The notes: generated by a model from the sequence alone, not told the origin. A DNA stretch of 64,000 nt from Mesostigma viride (GCA_009746045.1 RPFO01000082.1:515751-579750); one strand, 5' to 3'; shown: positions 1 through 9,460, counted from the stretch's first letter. Program-made: numbers and translations.

Positions 1-154
1 GAAGTTACCCAAGCCGCACGATGGCACTCATCGACGGCCTCAGTCTTTTGACGCGTCGGCCCGATTTTGGGGGCACCCAATTTGACCCCAACGGTACCTA
101 CCGACAAAGGGCATACATTACCTTTCACGCGCACCACGACACCTTCGAGTTCTG

Positions 155-304
155 CTATGGCGGTGGTGCCGTGGGGCCCGCATCAGACTGCGGGCCCTTA
201 TCTTCTATGGCGGTGCTGCCGTTGGGCCCGAATCAGACTGCCGGCCCTTATCTTCTATGGCGGTGCTGCCGTTGGGCCCGAATCAGACTGCAGGCCCTTT
301 ATGC
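155..304. repeat. 50-bp tandem repeat, 3 units
   Basis: A unit with TATGGCGGTG, GGGCCC and ATCAGACTGC repeats at 155, 205 and 255. CACTA-C has a shorter version at about 38147-38260, so the copy number varies within an intron-like part of the CACTA family. Confidence 0.75.
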
Positions 305-768
305 AGGCGGGCCCTTAATGCATGTCACTTATTTATTCTTCTGCATACAAATATGAAGCAATGAAGTCGTGTCCTCCGGATTTTTGCATTTGCACCGTGT
401 GCAGTTCTTGGACGTTTGGAAACATGCATGGCATATGGCTAATGTAATGACTGACTAGCTAGACCGTTTCAGTGGTTTTTCATTTGCGGTTATTTCCTCG
501 TAAATGGTGGGAAAGCGATCGCTGCAATGGTTCTCACCACTAGACACTCCCGGCCAGCGAAGCCCGATTAACGTCCTCATCAAGCAACCTGTTTCCGGCC
601 CCACTGTATAGGTCATCTTACAGTCGCTCTTTGCGTAAGCCAGCCATAATTTCAATGAACAAGGCTACACATTTGCATAGTCTTTTCTTGGTTATCGGTG
701 TGCCTTTGTTTGAATGCAGGGGGGGTCGCTGTGCCGACACAACGCGTTCAACGTGCTGGGCATCAAAT

Positions 769-1060
769 GAGGGCTCTGGGCGACCACCAGTGCCCGACTA
801 GTGTCACCACTGCCTTCCGGACCTGAGGGCGAGGCTGCAGCCGGAGCTGCAGACGTATTTTCAGGGCTTAGCGCAGCCGCCAGGCTGCCTGTGTCGAGGA
901 GCGTTTGCTCATCACATATTGCGCAATAGCTTCGGAAAATTATATCAGCGTGTGCGTCTTAGAAAGACGAAGCGATTGTGATGTTCACAGCCGATTTCGG
1001 TGCCCAAACGAGAAAGTTATGATCTCCGCTGTCAGCCATGGCTACCTCGTGGCTCGCGGC
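769..1060 (-). mobile_element. 5' fragment of an ORF1-type LINE
   Basis: On the minus strand this matches the first 290 bp of the LINE at 54809-55100: the leader with GCCACGAGCC, then an ATG followed by a reading frame starting MSKR and rich in Ala, Ser and Pro. The 3' part is missing, and the fragment joins directly to transposase-exon sequence of CACTA-A. A fragment holding only the 5' end is not expected from ordinary 5' truncation of a LINE, so a later deletion is likely. Confidence 0.75.
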
Positions 1061-1329
1061 TTTGATGGTACATTGGCTATATTGTATGATAACCCTATAA
1101 TGCACCTTAGTGGTGCTGAGTTTTTTTTCACATTAATGACTTAATGAAATAAAGCTCATGATTTTTCTCGTGGTATACTGTTGGGGCAGGCGCAGGCGCA
1201 AGAAGTCTCCTACGGTTGACAAACACCATATGTAGCAGGTTCACCTGACAACCATGCCAATATTTTGATGATTGAATGAATAAAGATGCTTTTCTTGTCG
1301 TTTTACGCCTGACATTTTTGTCGGTTTAG

Positions 1330-1659
1330 CACTTGTGTTTTTACCACTTGTGTGCATGCTCATGTGGTATTTTTTACCACTTTTTATCACTTCTTCGGTT
1401 TTACCACTTTTTATCACTTTTTACCACTTGCACAAGCCTTTTACCACCACTTTACCACTTTTTACCACAAAGTGGTAAAAAGTGGTAAAATATACCCACT
1501 TTTTTACCACTTTTTATCACTTTTTATCACTTTTTATCACTTTTTATCACTTTTTATCACTTTTTACCACCCTTAGACCTCTTTTACCACTTTGAGGTGG
1601 TAAAAAGGTGGTAAAAAGTGATAAAAAGTGGTAAATTTACCACCCCCGAGTTCCTAGTG
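1330..1659. repeat. CACTA-A subterminal repeats (TTTTACCAC/TTTTATCAC)
   Basis: Dense copies of a 10-bp unit, TTTTTACCAC or TTTTTATCAC, occur in both orientations up to the terminus. In CACTA elements such subterminal repeats are the binding sites of the element's DNA-binding protein. The motif is the same as in CACTA-B. Confidence 0.8.
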
Positions 1660-1660
1660 T

Positions 1661-1679
1661 AGCTCTGCAGCGCGACCTT
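1661..1679 (-). repeat. Half of an intronic hairpin cut by CACTA-A
   Basis: The sequence AGCTCTGCAGCGCGACCTT directly follows the CACTA-A terminus. It is the core and one arm of the hairpin family seen at 3451, 12376 and 28366; the missing arm should lie beyond the left edge of CACTA-A. It falls in the intron downstream of the exon at 1713-1847. Confidence 0.6.
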
Positions 1680-1712
1680 CAGCGTTAAAAACTTAAAAAA
1701 CATTGTACAAAC

Positions 1713-2193
1713 CTTTGCCTTCCCCTTCCCCTTCGGAGTTGGCTCGGGCTCATTTTCTTCCTCCTCCTCCTCCTCCTCGTGCTCCTCCTCCTCTTCCTCC
1801 TCGTCCACCTCCTGCTCCTTCTGCTCCTCTTCCTCCTCGTCCACCTCCTGCATGAAAATAATAATTCAGACGATGACATAAAAAAAACGAGCATTAATTT
1901 TGTTTTAACGTGGCTCTGCGAAACGACCCCAACCCTAAGCTTTAACAGTAAAATGAAACAAATTTCCTACCTCTACGTTCTCCGTCCCCATCCCTTCGAC
2001 CTCTTCGAAAGGTTGATCGTCATCCTGCAAGACGAAACGTGCGTTCAGATAAATATACAAAGTCAGTCAAAACAGGAACTATTTCTTGAATATCCTATCT
2101 TCACAAATCGACCCCGAACCTTTAGCGGCATTTGCTTACCTCCGGTTTCCACGCTGAAGGACTTTGTCCCTCAAAACGTGGAATGTCACCCTC
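1713..2193 (-). CDS. Gene A, last three exons seen: microexons and acidic tail
   Basis: Three phase-0 exons lie on the minus strand: 2140-2193 (54 bp, 18 codons), 1971-2024 (54 bp, 18 codons) and 1713-1847 (135 bp, 45 codons). Each is bounded by AG and GT; the first two donors are GTAAGC and GTAGGA, and the last (GTTTGT) is weaker. The last exon is almost all Glu/Asp followed by a Lys/Gly-rich end (KGKGKAK). Such acidic low-complexity exons carry no recognised function. They continue from the exon at 2311-3397 and should continue past 1660, where CACTA-A interrupts the locus. The intron at 1848-1970 contains a degenerate copy of the hairpin (about 1911-1931). Confidence 0.55.
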
Positions 2194-2310
2194 CTGGCGG
2201 GAAGGAGAGAAAGAAATGCGTTGATCGTTAGTAACAATTTTCAACAAAAGAAATACACAACACAAATCTAAACGGACTGAATAAAAATGTACACAAATGT
2301 CAATAATTAC

Positions 2311-3397
2311 CTCAATGTCAAATCTCCACTCCCGCAACACTTGTCCGATCGGTCACATCTCAGATGGAGTTGTGTGGCTCAGTTCATTTTCGAAAAACGT
2401 CCGAAGAGCTATCAAGTGAGATAGCATGTCCTGACTCCATGATTTCTCGTTTATGTTCGCCGTCACTAACGACAGGCAGTCGTCGATCCCCTTGTACTCA
2501 AGCCATGCGACAACCTCCTTTCGTGGGGGCTCATACTGTCCGGCCATGTCGAACTCCCCACTCTGACGAAAACGCAGGATCTCATCCTCGCACAACTGAA
2601 GAAACAATTCAACAGCTCGACTCGGAAGAATAGGGTCTGGGTTCACCCTAAACTGCGCCATCCACACTGAATACGACGAAAGGAAGTGCGATCTAACCCC
2701 ATCCAAATCTTCAATCACTTCCGAACCAGCCCTGTACAACTCGGGAGATACCGAGTGGTCCATGGCGACCAGAAAGTTGCCGAAGTCAACCCAGTCGAAC
2801 TGCGCATCCTTGAACCCTTTCGTCAAGAGCAGATTGACATCCATTTCCGTCAGCGGGGAGGTGTCCCAATCCTCACCTGTCTTCCCCTGCTCTAGGACCT
2901 GGTACATTTCCCACCTGCAGACAGATATGATGATGTCAAAATACTCGTGTGACAATGGGTGCTGTCTCGTGTCCTTGCAGTACTGTTTGGTCGCACAAGA
3001 CAGCTTGATCCAGACGAGCAGGCTTCGAGGAACATAAGCTGAAACATCCACTGCGTCGGGTATAATCGACCCGCACTCGGTAACAAGCAACTCGAAGGTG
3101 TCGAAGAGAGATGCCATTTCTTCCCCCTTCACCCTTTTGCCTCTAAGGCTCCGCCCCATGACTTCGAACAAAAGATCACGAAGTGTTGATTCACTCCAAG
3201 GGTTCATTATCTCATCAGGCCTGGCCATATCATGTATTACTTCCATCCTCTCAATGATGCCAGACACCGTCATCGATCGCAACTTCGATCTCCTTCGACA
3301 CAAAGGTGCTCAAGAACGACTTGGCGTCATCGTTCAGATGTTTTTCGTAGGTCGTCAACCATGACTTCCAAGTTTCCAAGCCCCTCAACTGGATCGG
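2311..3397 (-). pseudogene. Gene A, large exon of unknown function, disabled
   Basis: A long minus-strand exon runs from an acceptor at 3398 (GTGTGCAG) to a donor at 2310 (GAG then GTAATT). Its main open frame (about 3290-2353) encodes roughly 310 residues of mixed, globular-looking sequence rich in Trp, Asp and Leu; I do not recognise the family. Two lesions are visible. Near 3240-3265 the frame entering from the acceptor (PIQLRGLETWKSWL...) must shift by one base to join the main frame. A TGA at about 2353 is followed in the same frame by 18 sensible codons up to the splice donor. With the copia insertion upstream this suggests a pseudogene, though sequencing error could explain either lesion alone. 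Confidence 0.5.
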
Positions 3398-3450
3398 CTG
3401 CACACAGGTCCACAAAACGAAAAAAAAAGCATAATCGGAAAAAAAAGTTT

Positions 3451-3474
3451 AGGGTCACTCTGCGAAGTGACCCT
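3451..3474 (-). repeat. Intronic hairpin, perfect 9-bp arms
   Basis: AGGGTCACT and AGTGACCCT form perfect 9-bp arms around the loop CTGCGA. It lies in the gene A intron 3398-3553, about 55-75 nt upstream of the 3' splice site. Confidence 0.8.
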
Positions 3475-3553
3475 TCATAAAAAAATCTCAAACAGAAGTT
3501 ACGAAGGACTAACTGACATGCACTATTAAGCGGCGAAAAAAATCTTAGCTTAC

Positions 3554-3842
3554 CAGCAATTTCTCCTCCCCACTCCCAACCTCGGCGTTCCCCTGAGACT
3601 CTGGCTCATCTCCCCCTTTCTTCCTCTGGATGCAGCAAGACAGAGAAAAGCATACTCGTTGAAAAAGTTTAGGGTCACTCTGCGAAATGACCCTCCATAA
3701 ATTAATCACACATGCGAAGGAAACGGCAAGTCAGAATTGAAGAACAAAGGCGAAAAACACAGGATCACTTATCGCTCACCTCCGTTGTTGTCCCGCTCTT
3801 CTTGGGATCCTCTGACTTCTTTTCGTCTGCCCCCCGCTTCCT
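3554..3842 (-). CDS. Gene A microexons 3554-3625 and 3780-3842
   Basis: Two phase-0 exons are bounded by clean splice signals. 3780-3842 (63 bp) encodes a Lys/Glu-rich peptide starting RKRGADE; its acceptor is TTTCAG and its donor GTGAGC. 3554-3625 (72 bp) starts RKKGGDE; its acceptor is ATCCAG and its donor GTAAGC. Both begin with the same RK[KR]G[GA]DE pattern. Their flanking introns share about 60 bp of 3' sequence including a hairpin, so the exon-intron unit looks tandemly duplicated. The peptides are disordered and no function can be assigned. The donor of the upstream exon is at 4002. Confidence 0.6.
3671..3694 (-). repeat. Intronic hairpin
   Basis: AGGGTCACT, CTGCGA, AATGACCCT: 9-bp arms with one mismatch, in the intron 3626-3779. 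The flanking sequence matches the introns on either side. Confidence 0.75.
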
Positions 3843-3887
3843 CTGAAATTAAAACAACAGGGAAAAGCATACTTGTTGGCTCAGGTT

Positions 3888-3910
3888 AGGGTCACTCTGC
3901 GAAATGACCC
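3888..3910 (-). repeat. Intronic hairpin
   Basis: AGGGTCACTCTGC then GAAATGACCC in the intron 3843-4002, about 45-65 nt upstream of the acceptor on the minus strand. It is followed by the shared TATGCTTTT stretch. Confidence 0.75.
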
Positions 3911-4002
3911 ATTAATGGTCGAACGAGCTTAGCAGAGATAAGGAATACCGAAACCCGATGAAAACAACACGCACGCTAATGGGGGTAAAAACTGTTTCTC
4001 AC

Positions 4003-4488
4003 CTGAGACGGCTCCGTACCCTCCTTCTCCGAGTCCCCCGCCGACTTTTCTGCAGCCTGCGCCTTCCTGCGCTCCTCCTCAAGTTTGGCTAGGTATTTCA
4101 CGCGTGCCGCCACACCCGCCTCCATCATCCTCTTCCCCTCCTCCTGCACCTTCCTCTTCGCCTTTGCCTCCTCGTCCTTCTTTTTCCTTTCCTCATTCGC
4201 CTTTCTCTCCTTTTCGTCCCGCTCCCACGACGCCCTCTTCTCCCTGCGCTCCGCCTCCTCCAACTTCGCAGCTTCCATCTCTGCGTGCTTCGCCTCATGC
4301 CGTGCCCTTTCCTTCTTCACCCATTCCCTCCGCTCCCTTTCCAGGAGCTCCTGGGCGGCCTTCCGTTCCTTGTCCTTTTTCTCCAGATTCACCAGATCTT
4401 CGGCGTGCTGCGTTGCCTGCTCCAGATAAGAAGTCAGAAGTGCCATGCGGTCATTCCTTCTCTTTCTTTCCTCCTCCGGAAGATCCTC
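4003..4488 (-). CDS. Gene A, coiled-coil exon (part downstream of the copia insertion)
   Basis: The open frame is rich in Glu, Lys, Arg and Ala, with heptad-like patterns (long runs of EERKKKDEEAKAKRK type), so a long charged coiled coil is likely. It ends at a clean donor (CAG then GTGAGA at 4002). Its upstream end abuts the copia element: the 5 bases TCCTC at 4484-4488 are repeated at 11308-11312, so the exon continues at 11308 in the uninterrupted gene. The internal ATG at 4444-4446 is probably not the real start. Confidence 0.6.
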
Positions 4489-5093
4489 TGATAAAATCGA
4501 GTTCGAATTTTATTAAATGATAATTTTACGGTAATCAGGTGATAATTTTACGGTAATCAGGTTACAAACTCAGAGCCAAGCCCCCAGCTTAATTTACCAG
4601 CGCAACCATAGCCATTGCCAGCATAGCAGCAACAACCGTTGGACCGCCGCAACACAATGCTGGCTTTTGGATCATCATCGTCTGTCAGGCGGCTAGGCTA
4701 GCCTGCGGCGCTAGGCACCGACGCAAGCCTGGGAACGCATCTCCGTTACACATCTCCGTTACAACACACCAGCCGAGTACCGACCAATCGACACACACCA
4801 GTATCTCGCCACTTGTCACGCCAGCCGGCAGTACCCAGAATCCTAGTCCGCACCTCAGTACCGGACCAGTGCCGCACAGCCAAAGTCTAGGGCGTAACTC
4901 ACGAGGCATAACGCACACAGCGTAACTTAAATCGTTGTGGATCACACAAGCCAAAATTCAGCCGAACCTCAAAACGGCTAAGTCCCAATGCGCCGAATTA
5001 ACCCGAACGCCTCGAACCACAAAATGGCTAAGTACCGGCACACAATCATTAATTATTTCCATGTGACTGCGAGCTGAAACCTATAATATAACA
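4489..5093 (-). repeat. Copia 3' LTR (left)
   Basis: 605 bp, TGATAAAATCG...TATAACA. It differs from the right LTR mainly by a tandem repeat of a 22-bp segment (TTTTACGGTAATCAGG) near 4520-4560. The internal side (5094 on) has a purine-rich stretch on the minus strand that could serve as polypurine tract. Confidence 0.9.
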
Positions 5094-5567
5094 CCAGCCG
5101 CTTTTTCCCGAGCAGTCACACATCCCACCAATCATTATCTCACTCAGCTCGAGAGTAACCGACAGACACCTCACCAGGAAGCACTAACACAGGACGCTAT
5201 GTACTAGGGGAGTCCGCACCCCTCACTTGGCGCCCATTCACGCCCTGGTAGTACAACCAGCATCTGTCAGTAAGTCAAGTAAGCAAGCGAGAATACAAGA
5301 CTGATCAAAAGACCACCCTCGGCTCCAACACCAACCACACCCTGAACCCACGGACTTTCACACATCACCAACCACAGTCCCCGCCTCCGATCAGGTCCTC
5401 AACCCAGGACCATCCCATCAGGTACATCCCCACCAAGATAGAGTTATCCAACCGTACTGGGTCATCCTGAGATGGGCTCGATCCAGGGGTCATTCCCAGC
5501 CCACATGTAATGCGTCCCAACGCCTGCCAGCCTGAAATTCTCATGCCACATGGTCCATTGCCCAGAT

Positions 5568-7445
5568 CTACATCAAACCATCCAGCAGTCCTTGCAGATC
5601 CCCGAGAGAGCCCCCCATGACCATCCGCAGGAGGCGATACTGGTCGCGCGCCCCAGCGAACAGCTTGGTCAGCGCATCAGCCGGGTTGAGCTTCCCAGGT
5701 AGATGAAGCACGCTCACTGCGTATGACAGTTCCTTGAGTAGTAGGAAATCCAGGTCGCGCGTCCTGGACAGGCTGTTGAGAATGAAACTCACAAGCGGCT
5801 GACTGTCGGTATGCACAGTCGTGGTCAGTACCAAACGAGCATCCAGCCACTTGCCCATCCAGCGCAGAAATTGCTCTAGATACAGGGACGCCTTGATGCA
5901 CTCACACACCCCGCGACACTCATTGGTATCCGATCCAACTGCCACCCTGCGGCACAACCTAGAGTACCACCCACAGAGCGAACCATTGCCCTTGGGGTTG
6001 GAGAGCACAAACAAGCCGCCCATGCGAGCTCTCGTCTTGGTGAGCTCCCTGCCCTCGCCAGACGTGTCAGCAAAGCAATGCAACACAATCGGCTGAGAAA
6101 GAGACAAACCAGAAAGTACTACACCCTGGCTCTCAGCAACATACTGCTTGATCACAGACGGAGAAACGAGAGCCAACACCTCATCCACAGTCCTGCTTAA
6201 CACCAGCAGGTCAGGCCCACACACCGCTGCCATCCAGCCGAGCTTGCCACGCAATCTGCTCCACAAACCCTTGGCGCACAACTCCTCCACATCGCGCATG
6301 AGCTCCTCCCTGTACTTGTCAGGAATACCCAAGTGCATCCGGTGCTTACCCGACACCACCCGCAGGGTTTGCACCACCCCGCAAAACACCCGTGGCGTCT
6401 GCGGCCCCAATTGCTGCAACTCACCCACTGGGAACCGCCGCCCAATGTCAGCATAGAATGCATGCAAGGCTGACCGCGAAGCAATGACACGCAAGTCATC
6501 CCCATGCAGTTGTACAAACATAGGACCAGACGGCATCCGCGCCACGAACAACGATGGGTCGTAGGGAGATACCTCAAACTCTGCGATCTCACCCAACGCA
6601 CGCATGAGGGTTATCCTCCAAACAATCGACGCGCTCTGCAGACCCTCTATAGCCTTGCACAGACCCATGAACTCAGACGTGACCACCTCCTTCCAGAACG
6701 GCGGCGTCTGCACCACTAGAGGCGGAGTACCCTCCCACACCTCTTGCGCCACTTCCTCGCTAGAGTTAGGGAATGCGCGCTTGACATCAATGGACGCACA
6801 CGCGTAGTCCTTGCCTTCGTCCAGAAAGCTAAGAAAAATCATGCTAACCATCCTGAACGTGTCCCATGCCATCCCTGGGGTGTAGAGCTCCTCCTTGGCC
6901 AGCGGGCTAGTACCTGCAAACTCTTGTGATACCGGCCTCACGTAGCAGATCTCCACACCTGCCTTCACCTTGTGGGACAGCACCATCTTCAGCGGAAGCA
7001 CCCTAGCCCCCTTCGGCACCGTGTCAAGCGGTTCATACACCCCGTAGCCCTGCCACTCCTCAAGTGCCTTACGGAATGCACACCACCAGCTCGAGAACCC
7101 ACTAGGCGTTGACATCTGCAGTACAAGCTCAGGGAATGTGATCGGGGAATGTGCGGCTATGTCCCTCTCAGTGATTCCTAGGCTGTTGGGATGCAGTAAT
7201 GCAGGCATAACCAGGTCAGCAGCTGGCGGGAGATCAGCGCCCCACGCTACACCCTCCGTACCCGACAGTGCTGCTAGCCTAGCCACTGTGCTGCAAATGC
7301 GACTGAGAGGCTCGACTGACTTGTAAGACTGTAGCTCTATCGACCCGTGACCTACTCGGGTTAGCAATGAGCTCTGAATCCGCACATCAGGATGGTCCAG
7401 GAAAGGAAGTCCCAAAATGGCGGGTCCATCATACCCCTCGAGCAC
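5568..7445 (-). CDS. pol: Copia pol: protease end, reverse transcriptase, RNase H
   Basis: 625 codons. The first 25 residues (GPAILGLPFLDH) look like the C-terminal ILG.PFL segment of a retropepsin whose start lies in the upstream frame. The reverse transcriptase follows: VPKGARVLPLKMV (copia RT entry motif), ASIDVKRAFPNS (metal-binding Asp), and QLHGDDLRV in place of the usual YVDD, with both catalytic Asp kept. RNase H follows, with Asp in HCFADTSGEG, Glu in TNECRGV and Asp in VHTDSQPLVS. The end has the copia-type GKLNPADALTK signature. The frame overlaps the integrase ORF by 85 bp and joins it through a one-base shift at a GGGG run (about 7477). Very divergent from plant copia but apparently intact. 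Confidence 0.85.
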   Translation of the reverse strand: MLEGYDGPAILGLPFLDHPDVRIQSSLLTRVGHGSIELQSYKSVEPLSRICSTVARLAALSGTEGVAWGADLPPAADLVMPALLHPNSLGITERDIAAHSPITFPELVLQMSTPSGFSSWWCAFRKALEEWQGYGVYEPLDTVPKGARVLPLKMVLSHKVKAGVEICYVRPVSQEFAGTSPLAKEELYTPGMAWDTFRMVSMIFLSFLDEGKDYACASIDVKRAFPNSSEEVAQEVWEGTPPLVVQTPPFWKEVVTSEFMGLCKAIEGLQSASIVWRITLMRALGEIAEFEVSPYDPSLFVARMPSGPMFVQLHGDDLRVIASRSALHAFYADIGRRFPVGELQQLGPQTPRVFCGVVQTLRVVSGKHRMHLGIPDKYREELMRDVEELCAKGLWSRLRGKLGWMAAVCGPDLLVLSRTVDEVLALVSPSVIKQYVAESQGVVLSGLSLSQPIVLHCFADTSGEGRELTKTRARMGGLFVLSNPKGNGSLCGWYSRLCRRVAVGSDTNECRGVCECIKASLYLEQFLRWMGKWLDARLVLTTTVHTDSQPLVSFILNSLSRTRDLDFLLLKELSYAVSVLHLPGKLNPADALTKLFAGARDQYRLLRMVMGGSLGDLQGLLDGLM

Positions 7446-9445
7446 GCAAAACGGCGTCTCCTCCCCAAGATCGTCAGCATTACCTCACCCCGCACCGGCA
7501 TCCTCACTAACCCGGAGAAGTCCTCCACATACCTCCACCTGGACGCAGTGCACGGCAGATGCCTGGCTACTCCCTCACCCAGCAAGCACACCACCGCGTC
7601 AGTGTCCACTTCCAATCGACAACTACCCAGCCCGTCCGAATACCAGTTGGCAAGCTTAGAGACCGCAGCCACCAGCTCACCTGGCTCACCTCTCTCCTCG
7701 ACAGCCTCGCTGTCGTCCATGGGGCTATCGCCCTCACTCGGCAATATAGGCCCCGCGTCGGCCAACCCGCCAACGCCACCAGCCTGCTGCCCCGCACCTG
7801 CGGTCAATGCCCCAGCATCGCCGGCCCGTGCAACCCCACCTTCGGCTGGCTCACCCGCCTCACCGGACCGTGGTACCATCCCACCTTCGGCCACCCGCTC
7901 CTTGCCGGCCCGCGAGATGTTGCCCCCCAACTGCCGCTGCTCGCCCACCGTGGCAGCGCGTCGAGCTTCCTGCAGGCGCTCCACTAGGCGGGCTAGTACC
8001 GCGGCGCGCTGCTTCTCCTGGTCGTCAACGGCTGGGGCAACCCCCGAACCGCCCGACCCCACGCTAGCGGGACCGCCCTTGGAAGGTGGCAACCCAGCTT
8101 CCGGCGAAAGGGAGCGAGTAGGTTGATCAGGCCCACCCCCCTCCCTCACCCCCCCTGCAGCCCCGGGATCCCCCGCCTCACCCCCAGCCTGCACACTGGG
8201 GTCCCTAACACCTTCCTCAGCGGGTGGGTCTGGCGGCCCCAGCCCGTCATAGTAGGGGCGCAGGTGTTTCCACGCTAGCAGCTTGTCGTAGCAACTGTCC
8301 TCTAGCGCTACCGAAGCAAGCATGTGATCAGGATCGATCTCCTTGACCACACCGGGACCTCTCCATAGGCCCCGTTTTCCATGACTGCCCTCCGCGTAGG
8401 CCCAGACCCTGGCGTTCACGCACGGCACATAAACCTGTCCACGTCGCAGGTCCATCTTTACCATGCGCACGTAACGATCGCTCAAATAATCCCTGTACTC
8501 TTCCACAGCCTCAGGTGACAACAAGCCCATCTCCACTCCCTTAGGCGTGACTGCCACCTGCCCACCCAACACCTTGACCATTACACGGTTGTTGAGACAT
8601 TGCTCTATCTCATTGCAGATCACCAGCCTCTCACGATACGAGCCTGTTCTCATCTTCTCCATGCATGCCATCACCTGCTTCGATGTCTGTATGTGGCGCT
8701 CGACAAGACCCTGGTGCTCGTGGTCAGCTACCCCAGCAAGTTCTATCTTCCCCACACCCGGCTCACCCACACAGCACTCAAACTGCTGATCGCACTCCAA
8801 CACAGATGCCACACCAAACTTGGACCTGAGGAGACGCAATGCATCACACAAGTGCTCCTTCAGCTTGCGCTCAAGTGGCACCATGACCTTGTACCTGGAG
8901 AACCTGCCCACTGCAAGCACGTAGTCTCTGTCGTCATACATGAATACATCACACTGCACCACACCTCGCTCAAACTCTGGCCTACGTGCATGGAACTTGT
9001 GCGGTTTAGGTGCCCGCTCCTGACATTTGCGACACCTTAACCACACCTGCTTGCACATATCCACTAAGTCTGTGAACCCTAGCATGGCTGCCCACTCCTC
9101 ACCCGCATGCCCATGCCCTAGTGCTTTGTGTAACCGTGTGGCCATGTTAAGTACACTGAGCGACCCGGCTGCCTCACCGCACGCCGCACCATTCACATGT
9201 GCTGAACTAGGGTCTGGTGAGGTACCACCTACCGGCGGCCCGCCCGCTGCGGTGTGCCCCCCTGCAGCGCCTCCAACCCACTCATTCCCCATCCCCTGAG
9301 ACACTGCCCTTCCCCCTTCTGCAGCTGTCCCATGCTCCAGGTGGCCCCCCTTCTCCCTAGTGCCTGCTAGCACCGCCACCTGAGCACCCAGGTAGGGTGA
9401 GTACACCTGGGGGGTCGAGCTGGCCTCCCCTGCACCAGCCCGCAT
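7361..9445 (-). CDS. pol: Copia pol: integrase, linker and protease-like region
   Basis: 694 codons. Integrase: an HHCC zinc finger (LHKALGHGH...CRKCQ), then the catalytic triad D (VVQCDVFMYDD), D (VLECDQQFE) and E (HQGLVERHIQT), and an SH3-like C-terminal part (RVWAYAEGSHGKRGLWRGP). A Gly/Ala/Pro-rich linker of some 200 residues follows, then a retropepsin-like segment (LEVDTDAVVCLLGEG...VRGEVMLTILG) that continues in the next frame. The putative active site reads DTD rather than DTG. No protease is seen between gag and integrase, so the order looks like gag-IN-PR-RT-RH, unlike the usual copia order. Confidence 0.75.
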   Translation of the reverse strand: MRAGAGEASSTPQVYSPYLGAQVAVLAGTREKGGHLEHGTAAEGGRAVSQGMGNEWVGGAAGGHTAAGGPPVGGTSPDPSSAHVNGAACGEAAGSLSVLNMATRLHKALGHGHAGEEWAAMLGFTDLVDMCKQVWLRCRKCQERAPKPHKFHARRPEFERGVVQCDVFMYDDRDYVLAVGRFSRYKVMVPLERKLKEHLCDALRLLRSKFGVASVLECDQQFECCVGEPGVGKIELAGVADHEHQGLVERHIQTSKQVMACMEKMRTGSYRERLVICNEIEQCLNNRVMVKVLGGQVAVTPKGVEMGLLSPEAVEEYRDYLSDRYVRMVKMDLRRGQVYVPCVNARVWAYAEGSHGKRGLWRGPGVVKEIDPDHMLASVALEDSCYDKLLAWKHLRPYYDGLGPPDPPAEEGVRDPSVQAGGEAGDPGAAGGVREGGGPDQPTRSLSPEAGLPPSKGGPASVGSGGSGVAPAVDDQEKQRAAVLARLVERLQEARRAATVGEQRQLGGNISRAGKERVAEGGMVPRSGEAGEPAEGGVARAGDAGALTAGAGQQAGGVGGLADAGPILPSEGDSPMDDSEAVEERGEPGELVAAVSKLANWYSDGLGSCRLEVDTDAVVCLLGEGVARHLPCTASRWRYVEDFSGLVRMPVRGEVMLTILGRRRRFACSRGMMDPPFWDFLSWTILMCGFRAHC

Positions 9446-9460
9446 GCCAACCTCACCTAG

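Larger units (their letters stand above)
1..1659 (+). mobile_element. CACTA-A: 3' part of a CACTA transposon, chimeric
   Basis: The right terminus is TTCCTAGTG at 1651-1659, the inverted form of the CACTAGGAACTC end seen at 13432 and 36107. The 5' end lies outside the window. Positions 1-770 match 37.99-39.1 kb of CACTA-C with an internal deletion, and 1075-1190 match 40.06-40.19 kb. From about 1200 the sequence instead matches the 3' end of CACTA-B (25.56-25.98 kb). The body is therefore C-like and the right end B-like. No intact coding sequence remains; only the start of the last transposase exon (about 717-768) survives. A 5' fragment of a LINE interrupts it. Confidence 0.8.

Noticed and set aside
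4685-4954. 89-codon frame present identically at 10899-11168
   Set aside because: It lies in both LTRs of the copia element; LTR sequence, not a gene.
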